From Candidatus Scalindua arabica (GTDB taxonomy: Bacteria > Planctomycetota > Brocadiia > Brocadiales > Scalinduaceae), in NCBI GenBank assembly GCA_018263435.1, contig JAANXD010000044.1, forward strand, positions 1 to 42,682: 42,682 nt of DNA, given 5' to 3'. This document shows, one piece after another, positions 1 through 8,505 of this stretch; the first letter of the stretch is position 1; each line of letters begins with the position of its first letter. The notes under the pieces are model-generated. The model worked only from the letters and a program-made list of their open reading frames with translations. It made no database searches and was not told the DNA's origin. A program made the position numbers and the translations under genes.

Positions 1-1
1 A

Positions 2-856
2 GTTAAGGTAAATTCACAGGACGTACATGGTTTTACTGAGTTAATAAATACCATAAAAGATTCATCTAATGGAATAGTCACTTTGCAGGTTAAAAGAGAT
101 GATGTTACAAAATATATAAAATTAACAAAATACGGGGAAGATACAGTCAAAGAATTCTCAGAAAGTATCTTTCCTCACTACGGATTGATTGTAGATTCAA
201 CGGTCGAAGATTTCCCAGCCAGGAAAATGGGTATAAAACCAGGCGATACTATTACATCAATAGACGGCGAAAATGTTACAGAATGGAATCAACTCTTAAC
301 ATTAGTTACAGCCAGCCAGGGCAAAGAATTCGAGATTTCGTGGATGCATAACTATGAAACGTTTACCAGGACAATCATACCCAGGAAGAATGAAAAGGAT
401 GCGCAAGGTTCGATAGGGGTTAAATTCAAAGAAAAGAAGATAACAAGAAAATACGGTTTAGCTAAAGCATGTGTGGTAGGTACGCATAAAACTGTTGTGA
501 ATATCAAAAGGATTTATATGACCATACAGGGTTTTGTTTCTAAGAAATTATCAACAAAGGCATTAGGAGGCCCTGTACTGATAGCTCAAGCCTCTTATGA
601 ATCTGCCAAATCCGGGATTGGCAAGCTCATGTATTTCATGGCTATCATCAGTATAAACCTGGCAGTGATAAACATATTACCAGTCCCTGTGCTGGATGGT
701 GGACATCTTCTGTTTCTTGGCATTGAAAAGATCAAGGGGTCTCCAATAAGTGAGAAAACAATGGCAATTGCGAACTACATCGGTTTTGCATTAATAATAT
801 CCCTTATGATCTATGCCACCAAGAATGATATTATGCGGTTATTTAATATACTTTAG
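2..856 (+). CDS. rseP: RIP site-2 zinc metalloprotease, C-terminal part (5' end outside window)
   Basis: The frame is open from base 2, so the gene starts outside the window and the N-terminal HExxH helix is missing here. What is seen: the end of one PDZ domain, a second PDZ domain (the stretch around MGIKPGDTITSIDGENV), then the C-terminal M50 membrane segment with the NxxPxPxLDGGH motif (INILPVPVLDGGH), whose Asp is the third zinc ligand in this family. Family knowledge: RseP/RasP enzymes cut transmembrane anti-sigma factors and spent signal peptides inside the inner membrane. The last hydrophobic segment (IGFALIISLMIYA) fits the terminal helix. It ends at a normal stop with no partner gene close downstream. 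Confidence 0.93.
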   Translation, partial: VKVNSQDVHGFTELINTIKDSSNGIVTLQVKRDDVTKYIKLTKYGEDTVKEFSESIFPHYGLIVDSTVEDFPARKMGIKPGDTITSIDGENVTEWNQLLTLVTASQGKEFEISWMHNYETFTRTIIPRKNEKDAQGSIGVKFKEKKITRKYGLAKACVVGTHKTVVNIKRIYMTIQGFVSKKLSTKALGGPVLIAQASYESAKSGIGKLMYFMAIISINLAVINILPVPVLDGGHLLFLGIEKIKGSPISEKTMAIANYIGFALIISLMIYATKNDIMRLFNIL

Positions 857-973
857 AATTGGAATCCAGCCAGGGCGGACGTGGACGCCTCTCGAAAGAG
901 AGGATCATATCCTTACTTTGCTTTCGCAAGGAATCCAGCTAATGCAAACTTGTAGACAGGACCTACCATAAAT

Positions 974-1034
974 GTAGGGGCTGTTTCCCAAACAGCCCTA
1001 AATAAAAATGGTTCGTTTGGGAAACGAACCCTAC
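974..1034. repeat. Double-hairpin repeat, copy A
   Basis: A 61-bp element bounded by GTAGGG and CCCTAC. It holds two perfect inverted repeats: GGCTGTTTCCCAAACAGCC and a 21-bp palindrome with core CGTTTGGGAAACG (GGTTC/GAACC outer arms). The same element in reverse orientation lies at 1755-1814, so the pair brackets the DUF374 gene. It resembles a small non-autonomous palindromic repeat (REP/MITE-like). No coding capacity. Confidence 0.8.
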
Positions 1035-1041
1035 ACGTGAT

Positions 1042-1692
1042 CTAAACCATACGTTCTGCCTCATTTCCAAGTTTAACAAGCGCTCTCTCCAATGATGCCC
1101 GGTACTCCTCCACATCAGACTTTTCCAGCTTAGGCGGTACCACAATAGGATCTCCATAGAAGATCCTCGCTTTAGAAAAAGGTTTGGGTACACAAAATCT
1201 GTCCCAGCTTGGAAGCTCCCAATACTTTGCCAGATATATCATTACCGGAATGATAGGATATTGCGTCTTCTGCCCTAATAGTATTGCTCCTGATTGAGCA
1301 ACAAATCTGGGGCCTTTCGGACCATCGGGTGTTATTGCCAAAGATATCGATTCCTCTTTTATCTTCTTTATCATTTTCAGCAACGCCTTTGCACCTCCCC
1401 TGGTTGTAGACCCCCTGGCAACACCATAGCCTAACCTCTGAACAATCTGTGCAATATATTCACCATCACGATGCTGGCTTATCAAAACTTTTATGTTACG
1501 GTTCCTACCTACATATGCCGGAAGCAGCATGTGTGCATGCCAGAACGCATATATCGCATGTTTACCCTGACGCTCGAGGTTTTGCGAATAACCATCCGGA
1601 ATTTCTTTAATACTTATTGTACTAAACAAAAACCTGATAATAGTAGAACCAAGAACACCTACCAGGAAATACTTAATACTTTGTAAATTCAT
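1042..1692 (-). CDS. DUF374 family lysophospholipid acyltransferase-like protein
   Basis: A 216-aa protein with an N-terminal hydrophobic segment (YFLVGVLGSTIIRFLF) and the ordered motifs of the DUF374 family: FWHAH (about residues 50-54), SQHRDGEYIA, RGSTTRGG and TPDGPKGP. FWHxH plus the downstream DGxxI and TPDGPxGP blocks correspond to the acyltransferase catalytic His and substrate-binding blocks of the LPLAT superfamily. By family it is probably a membrane-associated acyltransferase acting on lipid A or a related envelope lipid; the substrate cannot be read from sequence. It starts at an ATG with a weak purine-rich leader. Both sides carry copies of one palindromic repeat, so it is transcribed as an isolated gene. 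Confidence 0.88.
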   Translation of the reverse strand: MNLQSIKYFLVGVLGSTIIRFLFSTISIKEIPDGYSQNLERQGKHAIYAFWHAHMLLPAYVGRNRNIKVLISQHRDGEYIAQIVQRLGYGVARGSTTRGGAKALLKMIKKIKEESISLAITPDGPKGPRFVAQSGAILLGQKTQYPIIPVMIYLAKYWELPSWDRFCVPKPFSKARIFYGDPIVVPPKLEKSDVEEYRASLERALVKLGNEAERMV

Positions 1693-1754
1693 TCTTTTTA
1701 ATTAAGGGATTTAAGAATTGAGGAATTCAGAGAATTCAATTTATGATCTCAATT

Positions 1755-1814
1755 GTAGGGCTCGTTTCCCAAACGAGCCGCATAATAAAAGACTGTTTGG
1801 GAAACAGTCCCTAC
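1755..1814. repeat. Double-hairpin repeat, copy B (inverted relative to copy A)
   Basis: Sixty bases from GTAGGG to CCCTAC containing a 21-bp palindrome with core CGTTTCCCAAACG and then GACTGTTTGGGAAACAGTC. The order of the two hairpins (CGTTT type first, CTGTTT type second) is that of the reverse complement of 974-1034. It sits between the DUF374 and DUF2851 genes, both on the minus strand. Confidence 0.8.
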
Positions 1815-1841
1815 TTTTTTTGATCTTATAACTCCTCAATA

Positions 1842-3404
1842 TTATAATTCCGAATTAATTGACAAAAGGAGTACGCATCTTTTGCATGCAATATCATCAC
1901 TTTCGCAAAAATCCTTAAATATCTGCAAAAGCCCCTGCTGACGTCTTGCCGTATTCACCACGTTTCTTTTCTGTGTATCTTTACCCAGGATTCTATAGTT
2001 CATAAACCTGGTAATATTATTAGGTGATAATTTTGAATGCAGTTTATAAGCTTTAAACAACCTCTCCTCTAATACCGCATCATTCATTTTTCGTGCGTAT
2101 GCCAGTAATACCGGAATAATTATATTAATGAAAATGACGGAAGACCGTTCATTACCAATCAGCCTTTCCCTGCTCTTCAACCTTCTCCCTCCAAATATAT
2201 AATAATATGACCAGTAGTCATCAAATAACTCTAAAAAGATAGACTCTGTTTTCTTAATGATAGCCTTGGCTCCTTCTTTGCCACTCTTGCTATTAACTCT
2301 CAGCCCAAAAGACTTTAATATTACCCTGAATATCCCGGTTTCAAAATTTTCTGCCAGGAGACGGCTGATCGCGGCAATCCTCCTTGTAGGATAATTACCC
2401 GGCCGGGAATACTTAAAACTCCATAACCCCCCATCCATCGGTTTATTTTCAATATCATTTTTAATTACAGACCATATCTGTTCAACGTCATTGATATATT
2501 CAAGAGAATACTTATCTTTTGCACTTTTGTATCTGGACATCTGGCTCGGCAAAAGACCTGACATGCCGAATAATAGTGCCTGTATCTTCCGGCTTCTTTC
2601 CTGTATGGAAGCATCCGATGGTATTAACCTTTTTATTTCATTTATTGAGACAATAGTCCCCAGATGTTTGAATTGCTCTTTATTATTCTTATAACCAAGT
2701 GATTCCATAATTGCTTCATACAGAACCTGCTCAAAAGTCTGTGTATTCAGGCGTTTTTCAAATCTGCCGGCCTTAACCAATATCCTTTCATCACCTGCAT
2801 AATCAAGAAAGTGTCCAATCCATTTATCATCAAGTGAGATTGTACTCAGTCTCTTCTGGCAAGGCCCGGCATTAGCGCTGCCGGTGTGTGGATAATTCTC
2901 GATATCTATCATATCGGCAAGTTTGTCCAATTTATATTTCAGGTAATTATAAAGCTCTAACTGCGGAACCAGCCGGTTCTTTAATTTGATATATTTATTC
3001 TTCCTGTCATTCCACATAAAGACATGCAGGCACACACCTTCATACTCCTTTTGTTTACTGTGCCCATGGCGTATCCAATCACCCGAACAGACATGTATCT
3101 CAACATCCCCCTTTACAACACCCTTTCCTTCTAAAAGGATTTCAGCGTCCTTGAAATCAGGGCCTTCCTCCAGATTCCACAGGCCGGTTGAAATAACCTC
3201 CACCCTCAATCCATCCTCAGTATACAGTTTGTCCTTCTTAAAAAGCTGTTCAGACCATATACACTTTACTAACTGCTCCTTAATCTTCTTTCCATTTGCA
3301 CTATACCTGAGGTCGCTGTCTTCTTTAACCCCACAATATCGCCTTACACTCTCACGATAATGCAGAGTACAGAAACTATCAGAATAATCATTATTCTCAA
3401 TCAT
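1842..3404 (-). CDS. DUF2851 family protein
   Basis: About 520 aa. The N-terminal half has the signature of DUF2851: GLWNLEEGPDFKDAEI, then GDVEIHV, DWIRHGHSKQ and YEGVCLHVF. The C-terminal half carries a conserved NNITRFMNYRILG segment and two late cysteines. The family has no established function. No signal peptide or transmembrane segment is seen, so it is probably cytoplasmic. The ATG at 3404 is chosen because AGGGAGG lies six bases upstream; a TTG one codon earlier is less likely. The gene follows the VanZ-like gene on the same strand with a gap of under 40 bases, so they may share a transcript. Confidence 0.85.
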   Translation of the reverse strand: MIENNDYSDSFCTLHYRESVRRYCGVKEDSDLRYSANGKKIKEQLVKCIWSEQLFKKDKLYTEDGLRVEVISTGLWNLEEGPDFKDAEILLEGKGVVKGDVEIHVCSGDWIRHGHSKQKEYEGVCLHVFMWNDRKNKYIKLKNRLVPQLELYNYLKYKLDKLADMIDIENYPHTGSANAGPCQKRLSTISLDDKWIGHFLDYAGDERILVKAGRFEKRLNTQTFEQVLYEAIMESLGYKNNKEQFKHLGTIVSINEIKRLIPSDASIQERSRKIQALLFGMSGLLPSQMSRYKSAKDKYSLEYINDVEQIWSVIKNDIENKPMDGGLWSFKYSRPGNYPTRRIAAISRLLAENFETGIFRVILKSFGLRVNSKSGKEGAKAIIKKTESIFLELFDDYWSYYYIFGGRRLKSRERLIGNERSSVIFINIIIPVLLAYARKMNDAVLEERLFKAYKLHSKLSPNNITRFMNYRILGKDTQKRNVVNTARRQQGLLQIFKDFCESDDIACKRCVLLLSINSEL

Positions 3405-3442
3405 CAAAATCCTCCCTGATTTTGTAATACTATTAAATGTTC

Positions 3443-4009
3443 CTACACAACTTTCCTCTTACTTATCACCATCGCTATTAGTAACTGTACCAATATACCT
3501 GCGATTCCATTCATTACTATGTCTCTTATATCAAAAAACCTGTTAGGCAGTATCCATTGAATCACTTCATCACCGGTACCAAAAACAAATACAATAAGTG
3601 AGGATAAAAAATATATAGATCTGTTATTTATATCATGTGTAATGGCCACGTAGACCAAAGCGCTGAGAATTCCGTATTCAATAAAATGGACCTGTTCCTC
3701 AGGCAATTCAAGAATATAGATAATAAGCCCGTATAAACAACATATAAATGAAAACCACAAATACTGGCTCACACTATAACGTTCACGGTTACTAATGATA
3801 TGAGCTAAGACAAGAGACAATATTATAAGGAACATTACACTAACACTCAGGTTCAAGTAGAGCCCTAATGTTGCTTTTAGAAAAATTAAGATGGGCCGCA
3901 TTATGTAAAGCGTTGAGTAAATGAGCGTAACGTAACAACCTATCAAAGACCATACAAATGACTTGCTTCTGAACCATTTATGATGTCCTTCTGTGCTTTT
4001 TACATACAT
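3443..4009 (-). CDS. VanZ-like membrane protein
   Basis: A 188-aa polytopic membrane protein with about five hydrophobic helices. Diagnostic VanZ-family residues are HFIEYGILS in the middle and GTGDEVIQWILPNRFFDIRD near the C-terminus, followed by the conserved MNGIAG. VanZ-like proteins are widespread; glycopeptide resistance is shown only for a few, and the general role is unknown. It starts at an ATG and runs toward the DUF2851 gene. Nothing nearby suggests an antibiotic-resistance context. Confidence 0.82.
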   Translation of the reverse strand: MYVKSTEGHHKWFRSKSFVWSLIGCYVTLIYSTLYIMRPILIFLKATLGLYLNLSVSVMFLIILSLVLAHIISNRERYSVSQYLWFSFICCLYGLIIYILELPEEQVHFIEYGILSALVYVAITHDINNRSIYFLSSLIVFVFGTGDEVIQWILPNRFFDIRDIVMNGIAGILVQLLIAMVISKRKVV

Positions 4010-4123
4010 TTAAACAAAAGGTAATAAAAACAATTATCAAAATCAAGCAGTTTAATTTGCAACAGAGAAAGAGAGGAAAGAGGCTGGAAGTCAATTTGTG
4101 ATCGAGGTATGTTGGAGAATTTC

Positions 4124-4483
4124 TTATTCTTTCAACCAGAAGTCTAATTCATCCGTGATCTTGTCATAATCACCGACATTAAGGCTGAGTAGATTGCGCA
4201 GATGTGTCATTGTACCTACGTCTTCTCTCAGGAATTTAAATCCCAGATTATTCTTGTGTATGTGTGTAAGCTCAGCTTCAAATAACAACTTAATATCAGA
4301 AGAGTGAAGATAGATTATTAATGTACAGATGTCTTTCATTTTCATAGAAACTTGATCTTTAAAGCTTAATAATGCTCCTCTTAAAGACAAATCTAACAGA
4401 TCACCTTCATAAATATTGTCATTGAACTCTATTTGAGTCTGGGCTGTAAATTTAATACGGCTGAAATATCGTTTTTCATCCAT
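4124..4483 (-). CDS. PilZ domain protein
   Basis: About 119 aa, a single PilZ domain. The RYFSR motif near the N-terminus and DLSLRGAL about 28 residues later match the two halves of the c-di-GMP site (RxxxR and D/NxSxxG). The ATG at 4483 is preferred because GGAG lies nine bases upstream; a further ATG (4489) and a TTG (4498) lie just ahead in the same frame. It is predicted to be a small cytosolic c-di-GMP receptor; its output partner is not apparent from neighbours. A second PilZ protein is encoded at 18306-18635. Confidence 0.85.
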   Translation of the reverse strand: MDEKRYFSRIKFTAQTQIEFNDNIYEGDLLDLSLRGALLSFKDQVSMKMKDICTLIIYLHSSDIKLLFEAELTHIHKNNLGFKFLREDVGTMTHLRNLLSLNVGDYDKITDELDFWLKE

Positions 4484-4550
4484 TTTCATATTCTCCAATA
4501 AATGCCTTGCTTGAACAATATATTTACGGAAAGGCTACCACTGAAGAGGA

Positions 4551-5030
4551 ATGTTTTCAAGACAAATTTCTATTTGTACTATTGAAACAATTTATATTAG
4601 AATAGTACAACTTATGAACCACCATCCCGAAAATAGCCCGGAAATAGCTGAAATATACAAAGAACTCGAAGCAGAGCTTGCGGGTATCGATCCCGGCTGT
4701 AATGCCTGCGGTACATGTTGCCATTTTGACGAATTTAACCATGTATTGTATGCTTCAACAATTGAAACAGAATACATCCAGGAAAATGTAGAAGTACCGC
4801 CTTTTGACCCCGCCCAGGGAACATGCCCATTTCTTATAGACAATAAGTGCACAATAAGAGAACACAGGGCACTTGGATGCAGGGTCTTCTTCTGCAACCC
4901 TGCTTACAAAGAAACCTTACAGGAAATATACGAAAAATATTATACGATGATCAAGGATTTGGCTGTAAAGAATCAAACCGAATGGATCTATGCGCCTATG
5001 ATGAAACTACTCAAGAAGGAATACAAATAA
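4551..5030 (+). CDS. YkgJ-type cysteine-cluster protein
   Basis: Up to 159 aa. The motif CNACGTCCHF, then CPFLIDNKCTIREHRALGCRVFFC, matches the YkgJ/CxxCxxCC family, whose conserved cysteines are thought to bind a metal or an Fe-S cluster. The function of the family is not established. The start is uncertain: at the ATG at 4551 the GAGG sits only one or two bases upstream, while an in-frame ATG at 4614 has no Shine-Dalgarno but keeps the whole domain. It is divergent from the PilZ gene at 4124-4483. Confidence 0.82.
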   Translation: MFSRQISICTIETIYIRIVQLMNHHPENSPEIAEIYKELEAELAGIDPGCNACGTCCHFDEFNHVLYASTIETEYIQENVEVPPFDPAQGTCPFLIDNKCTIREHRALGCRVFFCNPAYKETLQEIYEKYYTMIKDLAVKNQTEWIYAPMMKLLKKEYK

Positions 5031-5031
5031 T

Positions 5032-5113
5032 GTAAGGGCGTACCCGCCCGAACGACGCAGTCGGGCAGGTTACCATCCCCGGACAAACTGCACCGAGGAC
5101 ATTACGCCCCTAC
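5032..5113. repeat. Small palindromic intergenic repeat with inverted termini
   Basis: The segment begins GTAAGGGCGTA and ends TACGCCCCTAC, an imperfect 11-bp terminal inverted repeat. An internal hairpin is formed by GCCCGA and TCGGGC. It is markedly more GC-rich than its surroundings and fills the gap after the cysteine-cluster gene. It looks like a short non-autonomous palindromic element. Confidence 0.6.
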
Positions 5114-5151
5114 GTAGTGGCAAAAAGCGACGAATGCCTGATTGATTCAAT

Positions 5152-5517
5152 ATGGAAAAATCAACTCATCTTTTTCATAAGAAGATAATTAAGAAGAAGT
5201 CTTCAAGTGCAGAGCAGAGGAAGACAAAACAGAAGAAGAGTACCAAGGCGGAACTCAAAAAAGAGTTCATAAACCATTGCAGGAAAGCCATAGAACATAT
5301 CCAGATATTCAACCACATTTCAATGGTAAACGAGAAAGTAACCCACCTGAACACAGCCATAACACACCTGGAAGAATGCCTCACCCACAGACCCGGCAAT
5401 CACCTGCTCCGCAACCAGATGAAAATATGCAAAAATGAACTTATCTCCCTGAAAGAAACCGGCAAACGCTCATCCGACAATACAGTTGAAATATTATTTA
5501 CAGCAGATTTGTTTTAG
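5152..5517 (+). CDS. Hypothetical lysine-rich protein
   Basis: 121 aa, not recognised. The first 45 residues are very basic (KKIIKKKSSSAEQRKTKQKK) and probably disordered. The rest is predicted helical, with regularly spaced His and Leu residues (HCRKAIEHIQIFNHIS, LNTAITHLEECL). A basic tail next to a helical segment could bind nucleic acid, but that is only a guess. No clear Shine-Dalgarno precedes the ATG. It is convergent with the Ppx/GppA gene. Confidence 0.5.
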   Translation: MEKSTHLFHKKIIKKKSSSAEQRKTKQKKSTKAELKKEFINHCRKAIEHIQIFNHISMVNEKVTHLNTAITHLEECLTHRPGNHLLRNQMKICKNELISLKETGKRSSDNTVEILFTADLF

Positions 5518-5598
5518 CTTAAAAAAACTTGCAGGAAATAAGTATCTTGATCGTCATACGGAAACAAAACCTTACAGACAAAAATAAAATCGTAAATC

Positions 5599-6513
5599 TC
5601 AAATCGTAAATCCTAAATCCATTAACACCCCATACCTCAAACCCCTTGAGCTTATACTGCAGATTGGAAATCTCAATTTCTCCATTGTTCTCCACATAAT
5701 CATTGCCCCTGCCAGTAAGACGTCTGCACGTTTTGGTTCGATGCCTACCTGCTCGCGCCTTTCAGCAACCGTCATGGACTTCAGGTCTTCAACCATTTGT
5801 TGCAAATTTCCCTTAGACAAATGAACTCTTTCTACTTCAGCAGCATTAAACGTCTCTTGCTCCAGATGCCAGGTAGCAAGCGTAGTCGCTGTGCCGGCTA
5901 CAGCAAGCATTTGCATATCTGCCGGAATAGAACTACGCCAGCCCGCAAGTTCTTCCAGCTTATTATCTATTTTATCAAGACATTCTACAAATTCTTCATC
6001 AGTTACAGGATCTGACTTAAGATATCTCTCCGTAAAACGCACAGACCCTAAATCCACACTTCTATCCGCTTCTGCCGTCACAAATTCGGTACTTCCACCC
6101 CCTACATCCAACACAGCATAGTGAGATGGGTCCATACCGGGTAGCAGAGAACCTATAAAGCTCAGGCGAGCTTCATCTTTCCCTGAAAGAACTCTGAACC
6201 TTAAGCCAAACTTTTCCTCAACCTTATCAAAAAAAGCCTCCCCGTTCGAAGCATCCCTTGCATGACTGGTAGCCACGCACACCACATCACCAGATAATAT
6301 GCCCGCTTCAGAGATTATTTTATAATATTCTGACAGACACTCAAAAGTCCGCTCTATTGCCTCAGGCTGAAGGCTTCCTGTCTTATCCACCCCTTCTCCC
6401 AGACGAATGATTCTGGCATAATCACCTGACACCTTTTTAATCTGTCCCGACTCAACCTCCGCCAGAAGCATAAGACAGGTATTCGTCCCTAAGTCAATTG
6501 ATGCTCTCAGCAT
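5599..6513 (-). CDS. Ppx/GppA family phosphatase (short form)
   Basis: 304 aa, the length of the single-module Ppx/GppA proteins that lack the C-terminal HD domain. Two ASKHA phosphate-binding motifs are clear: SIDLGTNTCLMLLAEV at the N-terminus and AVLDVGGGSTEFV in the middle. GTATTLA provides the adenosine-side loop. By family it removes phosphate from polyphosphate or from pppGpp; sequence alone does not say which. Start ATG with AAGGGAG four bases upstream. It stands alone on the minus strand, followed by a 600-bp non-coding region on its upstream side. Confidence 0.9.
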   Translation of the reverse strand: MLRASIDLGTNTCLMLLAEVESGQIKKVSGDYARIIRLGEGVDKTGSLQPEAIERTFECLSEYYKIISEAGILSGDVVCVATSHARDASNGEAFFDKVEEKFGLRFRVLSGKDEARLSFIGSLLPGMDPSHYAVLDVGGGSTEFVTAEADRSVDLGSVRFTERYLKSDPVTDEEFVECLDKIDNKLEELAGWRSSIPADMQMLAVAGTATTLATWHLEQETFNAAEVERVHLSKGNLQQMVEDLKSMTVAERREQVGIEPKRADVLLAGAMIMWRTMEKLRFPICSISSRGLRYGVLMDLGFTI

Positions 6514-6757
6514 TTAACTCCCTTCTACTTCCTATATTAACCCAAGCCCAACCAGAGGTATAATATTTATAAGAAACCGGCTTCATTTTATCTCCTAATA
6601 GAATTTGTCATGCATAATAATAAGAGACTATGAATATATTATATATTCAAAGAGCCTTTTCCAAGATTTTTTATGTAAAAACTTTTGATCCTATCTTTGA
6701 AGTACTTTATTTTATTATGCAAGCAATAAACGCTGTTCAATGGCAAACTATGCCTTT

Positions 6758-6856
6758 GGCATTGTGTCTTCAATAATTTTGAGTGGCATTATTACATTTG
6801 ACATTGTGTCTTCAATAATTTTGAGTGGCATTATTACATTTGACATTCTGTCAAAC
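6758..6856. repeat. 42-bp tandem repeat, about 2.3 copies
   Basis: The unit begins ATTGTGTCTTCAATAATTTT and continues through GAGTGGCATTATTACATTTG. It starts at 6761 and 6803, and a partial third copy begins at 6845 (ATTCTGTC). The first two copies are almost identical. The block ends about 115 bases upstream of the sigma-54 promoter at 6973, the distance usually seen for activator (enhancer) sites of sigma-54 promoters. Confidence 0.85.
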
Positions 6857-6972
6857 GTGTGTCGAGTTAAACTTATATTACAAATAATCATATAATTAAT
6901 AACTTTTATATCTATCTGTATTTAACTGTACTTACAGAAAACAAGATGATGATTTTTGTACCTTTTTAATTT

Positions 6973-6987
6973 TGGCACTATAGTTGC
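6973..6987 (+). promoter_or_regulatory. Sigma-54 (RpoN) promoter
   Basis: TGGCAC, five bases, TTGC, with the invariant GG and GC separated by exactly ten bases: a full match to the -24/-12 consensus. Transcription would start near 6999, leaving a leader of about 150 bases before the YceI-like gene at 7152. Within the remaining non-coding stretch 6514-7151, the 42-bp repeats are the only other structure seen. Confidence 0.75.
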
Positions 6988-7151
6988 GCAGTTACGAGAT
7001 TCAGACTGTGCGATGATTTATTAAAGTGGGTTATTTTCCAAATAAGTAATTATTTACGTATAGACTCCAATCACGTATTCTTTTTATGTTTCAATTATTC
7101 CATCATAACGATGGCTTTTTATTTTAAAAAAATACCTGTGGAGGAAAAATC

Positions 7152-7709
7152 ATGTCTTTAAAAGCTGGAGCGTATAGTTTGAATGGCAATTCCGGAAAAG
7201 TGTCTGCTTATACTTTTAAGTCAGGTTTGCTTAGTAAAATAGCACACGATTTATTAATTAATATAAATAATTTCAAGGTTGATGTAGATGTGCCCGAGGG
7301 CGGTTTCGCTTCCGGAAGCCTGAATCTTGAGGTACAGACAAATTCTTTAAAAGTAGTTTGTGCCATGAAGGAGGGAGAGCAACAACCGGATACATTAAAG
7401 GAAAAAGATATAGCAGATATTGAAGCAGATATGGGCAAGAAGGTTTTACATCCGGACAAATATCCTACTGCCAGTTTCAGTTCCAAGTCTATTCAGGAAA
7501 ATGGTGACAGTTATCACGTAAGCGGAGATTTAAGTTTGCACGGAGTCACCAAGCCTTTAGAATTTGACATAGATACCAGCGGTGGCGGATTAAAGGGAAG
7601 ATTTACCATAATCCAGACAGATTATGGAATTAAACCATTCAAAGCTATGATGGGTACTTTAAAGATAAAAGACGAGATGGATATCGGCTTTGATTTATCT
7701 TTAAGCTGA
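7152..7709 (+). CDS. YceI family protein
   Basis: 185 aa. It has the YceI pattern: AHDLLI early, a KxLxPxKYPTASFSS segment (VLHPDKYPTASF), then HVSGDLSLHGVTKPL and a C-terminal beta-rich half ending IKDEMDIGFDLSLS. YceI proteins form a lipocalin-like barrel that binds polyisoprenoid or other amphipathic molecules. Unlike E. coli YceI there is no signal peptide, so this one is probably cytosolic. GGAGG lies eight bases before the ATG. It is preceded by a consensus sigma-54 promoter and a tandem repeat, so expression is likely activator-dependent. Confidence 0.9.
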   Translation: MSLKAGAYSLNGNSGKVSAYTFKSGLLSKIAHDLLININNFKVDVDVPEGGFASGSLNLEVQTNSLKVVCAMKEGEQQPDTLKEKDIADIEADMGKKVLHPDKYPTASFSSKSIQENGDSYHVSGDLSLHGVTKPLEFDIDTSGGGLKGRFTIIQTDYGIKPFKAMMGTLKIKDEMDIGFDLSLS

Positions 7710-7718
7710 ATATGGATG

Positions 7719-8156
7719 TTATTTCGCAAATGCCTTTTGTTTCCAGAAGATACTACTGCTCCATAGCAACGCGATAGCAATGCTGAAGTCCAATATAGTC
7801 ACGCCTATCAGGAAGTAGTAGTTGCCGTGCGCCATTCTGGACAGGGTTACACCAGTCGCAATCATGGCGGCTAAGAATAGAAAGAACCATGGCCTGAAGA
7901 TTTGCCAGACTTTTGGCTGATCAAGAGAACGTATTCTGGCCAGATTTCTTCGGAAGATTTTACTGAAAATGAATTTCCCTTTTAAGCTTCCAATACACGG
8001 CCCGGCAGTAATGGCAATCCAGATCCAGTACATTCCAGATTTCAGTGTATAAGCTTCTACAAGCAGACTGCCGCCTTTTACAAGTAGTACTATACCTCCC
8101 ATACACCAGAATACGGCAGCCAATATATTGAGGGTGCGGGTAGATACAGTTAACAT
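7719..8156 (-). CDS. Hypothetical four-helix membrane protein
   Basis: 145 aa, family not recognised. Four hydrophobic stretches are visible: LAAVFWCMGGIVLLV, MYWIWIAITAGPCIG, FFLFLAAMIATGVTL and YYFLIGVTILDFSIAIALLW. A basic loop (RRNLARIRSLDQPKVWQIFRP) lies between helices two and three. It is convergent with the YceI gene and ends nine bases from it, so the two genes must share a termination region. The function cannot be inferred. Confidence 0.7.
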   Translation of the reverse strand: MLTVSTRTLNILAAVFWCMGGIVLLVKGGSLLVEAYTLKSGMYWIWIAITAGPCIGSLKGKFIFSKIFRRNLARIRSLDQPKVWQIFRPWFFLFLAAMIATGVTLSRMAHGNYYFLIGVTILDFSIAIALLWSSSIFWKQKAFAK

Positions 8157-8232
8157 TGGTGATTAAAATATTTATGCCTGGTCTAATATAGCGCCGTACT
8201 CCTACGACACTATATCACCTTCTGATTTGGTA

Positions 8233-8505
8233 TTAATATCTAGCTCCGCGTTTTGGACGCTCTTCTTTGGGACGTGCTTGACTGACCTTAATATTTCTAC
8301 CTTTTACTTCACTTTCATTCAGAGCCTTTATGGCCTCTTCAGCCTCAGCCTGATTCGGCATTTCAATAAAACCAAACCCTTTTGATTGCCCGGAATGTTT
8401 GTCCCTTATAATTGATACACTTGATATTTCGCCATGTAGAGAAAATAGATCCTTAACTTCATCATCCGTAATCTCATACAATAGATTTCCTACATATATA
8501 TTCAT
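8233..8505 (-). CDS. RRM-type RNA-binding protein
   Basis: 90 aa, one RNA-recognition motif. RNP2 is IYVGNL at residues 3-8 and RNP1 is KGFGFIEM at about 42-49, with the aromatic residues needed for stacking on RNA. A short basic, Arg/Lys/Pro-rich tail (RPKEERPKRGARY) follows. This is the small single-RRM protein common in cyanobacteria and planctomycetes, usually linked to RNA chaperoning and cold response. AGGAG lies upstream of the ATG. Confidence 0.93.
   Translation of the reverse strand: MNIYVGNLLYEITDDEVKDLFSLHGEISSVSIIRDKHSGQSKGFGFIEMPNQAEAEEAIKALNESEVKGRNIKVSQARPKEERPKRGARY

Noticed and set aside
2986-3360. Plus-strand open frame of 124 codons
   Set aside because: It lies entirely inside the well-supported DUF2851 gene on the other strand and has no protein-like features.
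3443-4009. Glycopeptide resistance determinant
   Set aside because: VanZ-like folds are common and no vanHAX-type genes are present.
6758-6856. Possible CRISPR array
   Set aside because: The 42-bp units are adjacent with no distinct spacers, only about 2.3 copies exist, and no cas genes are near.
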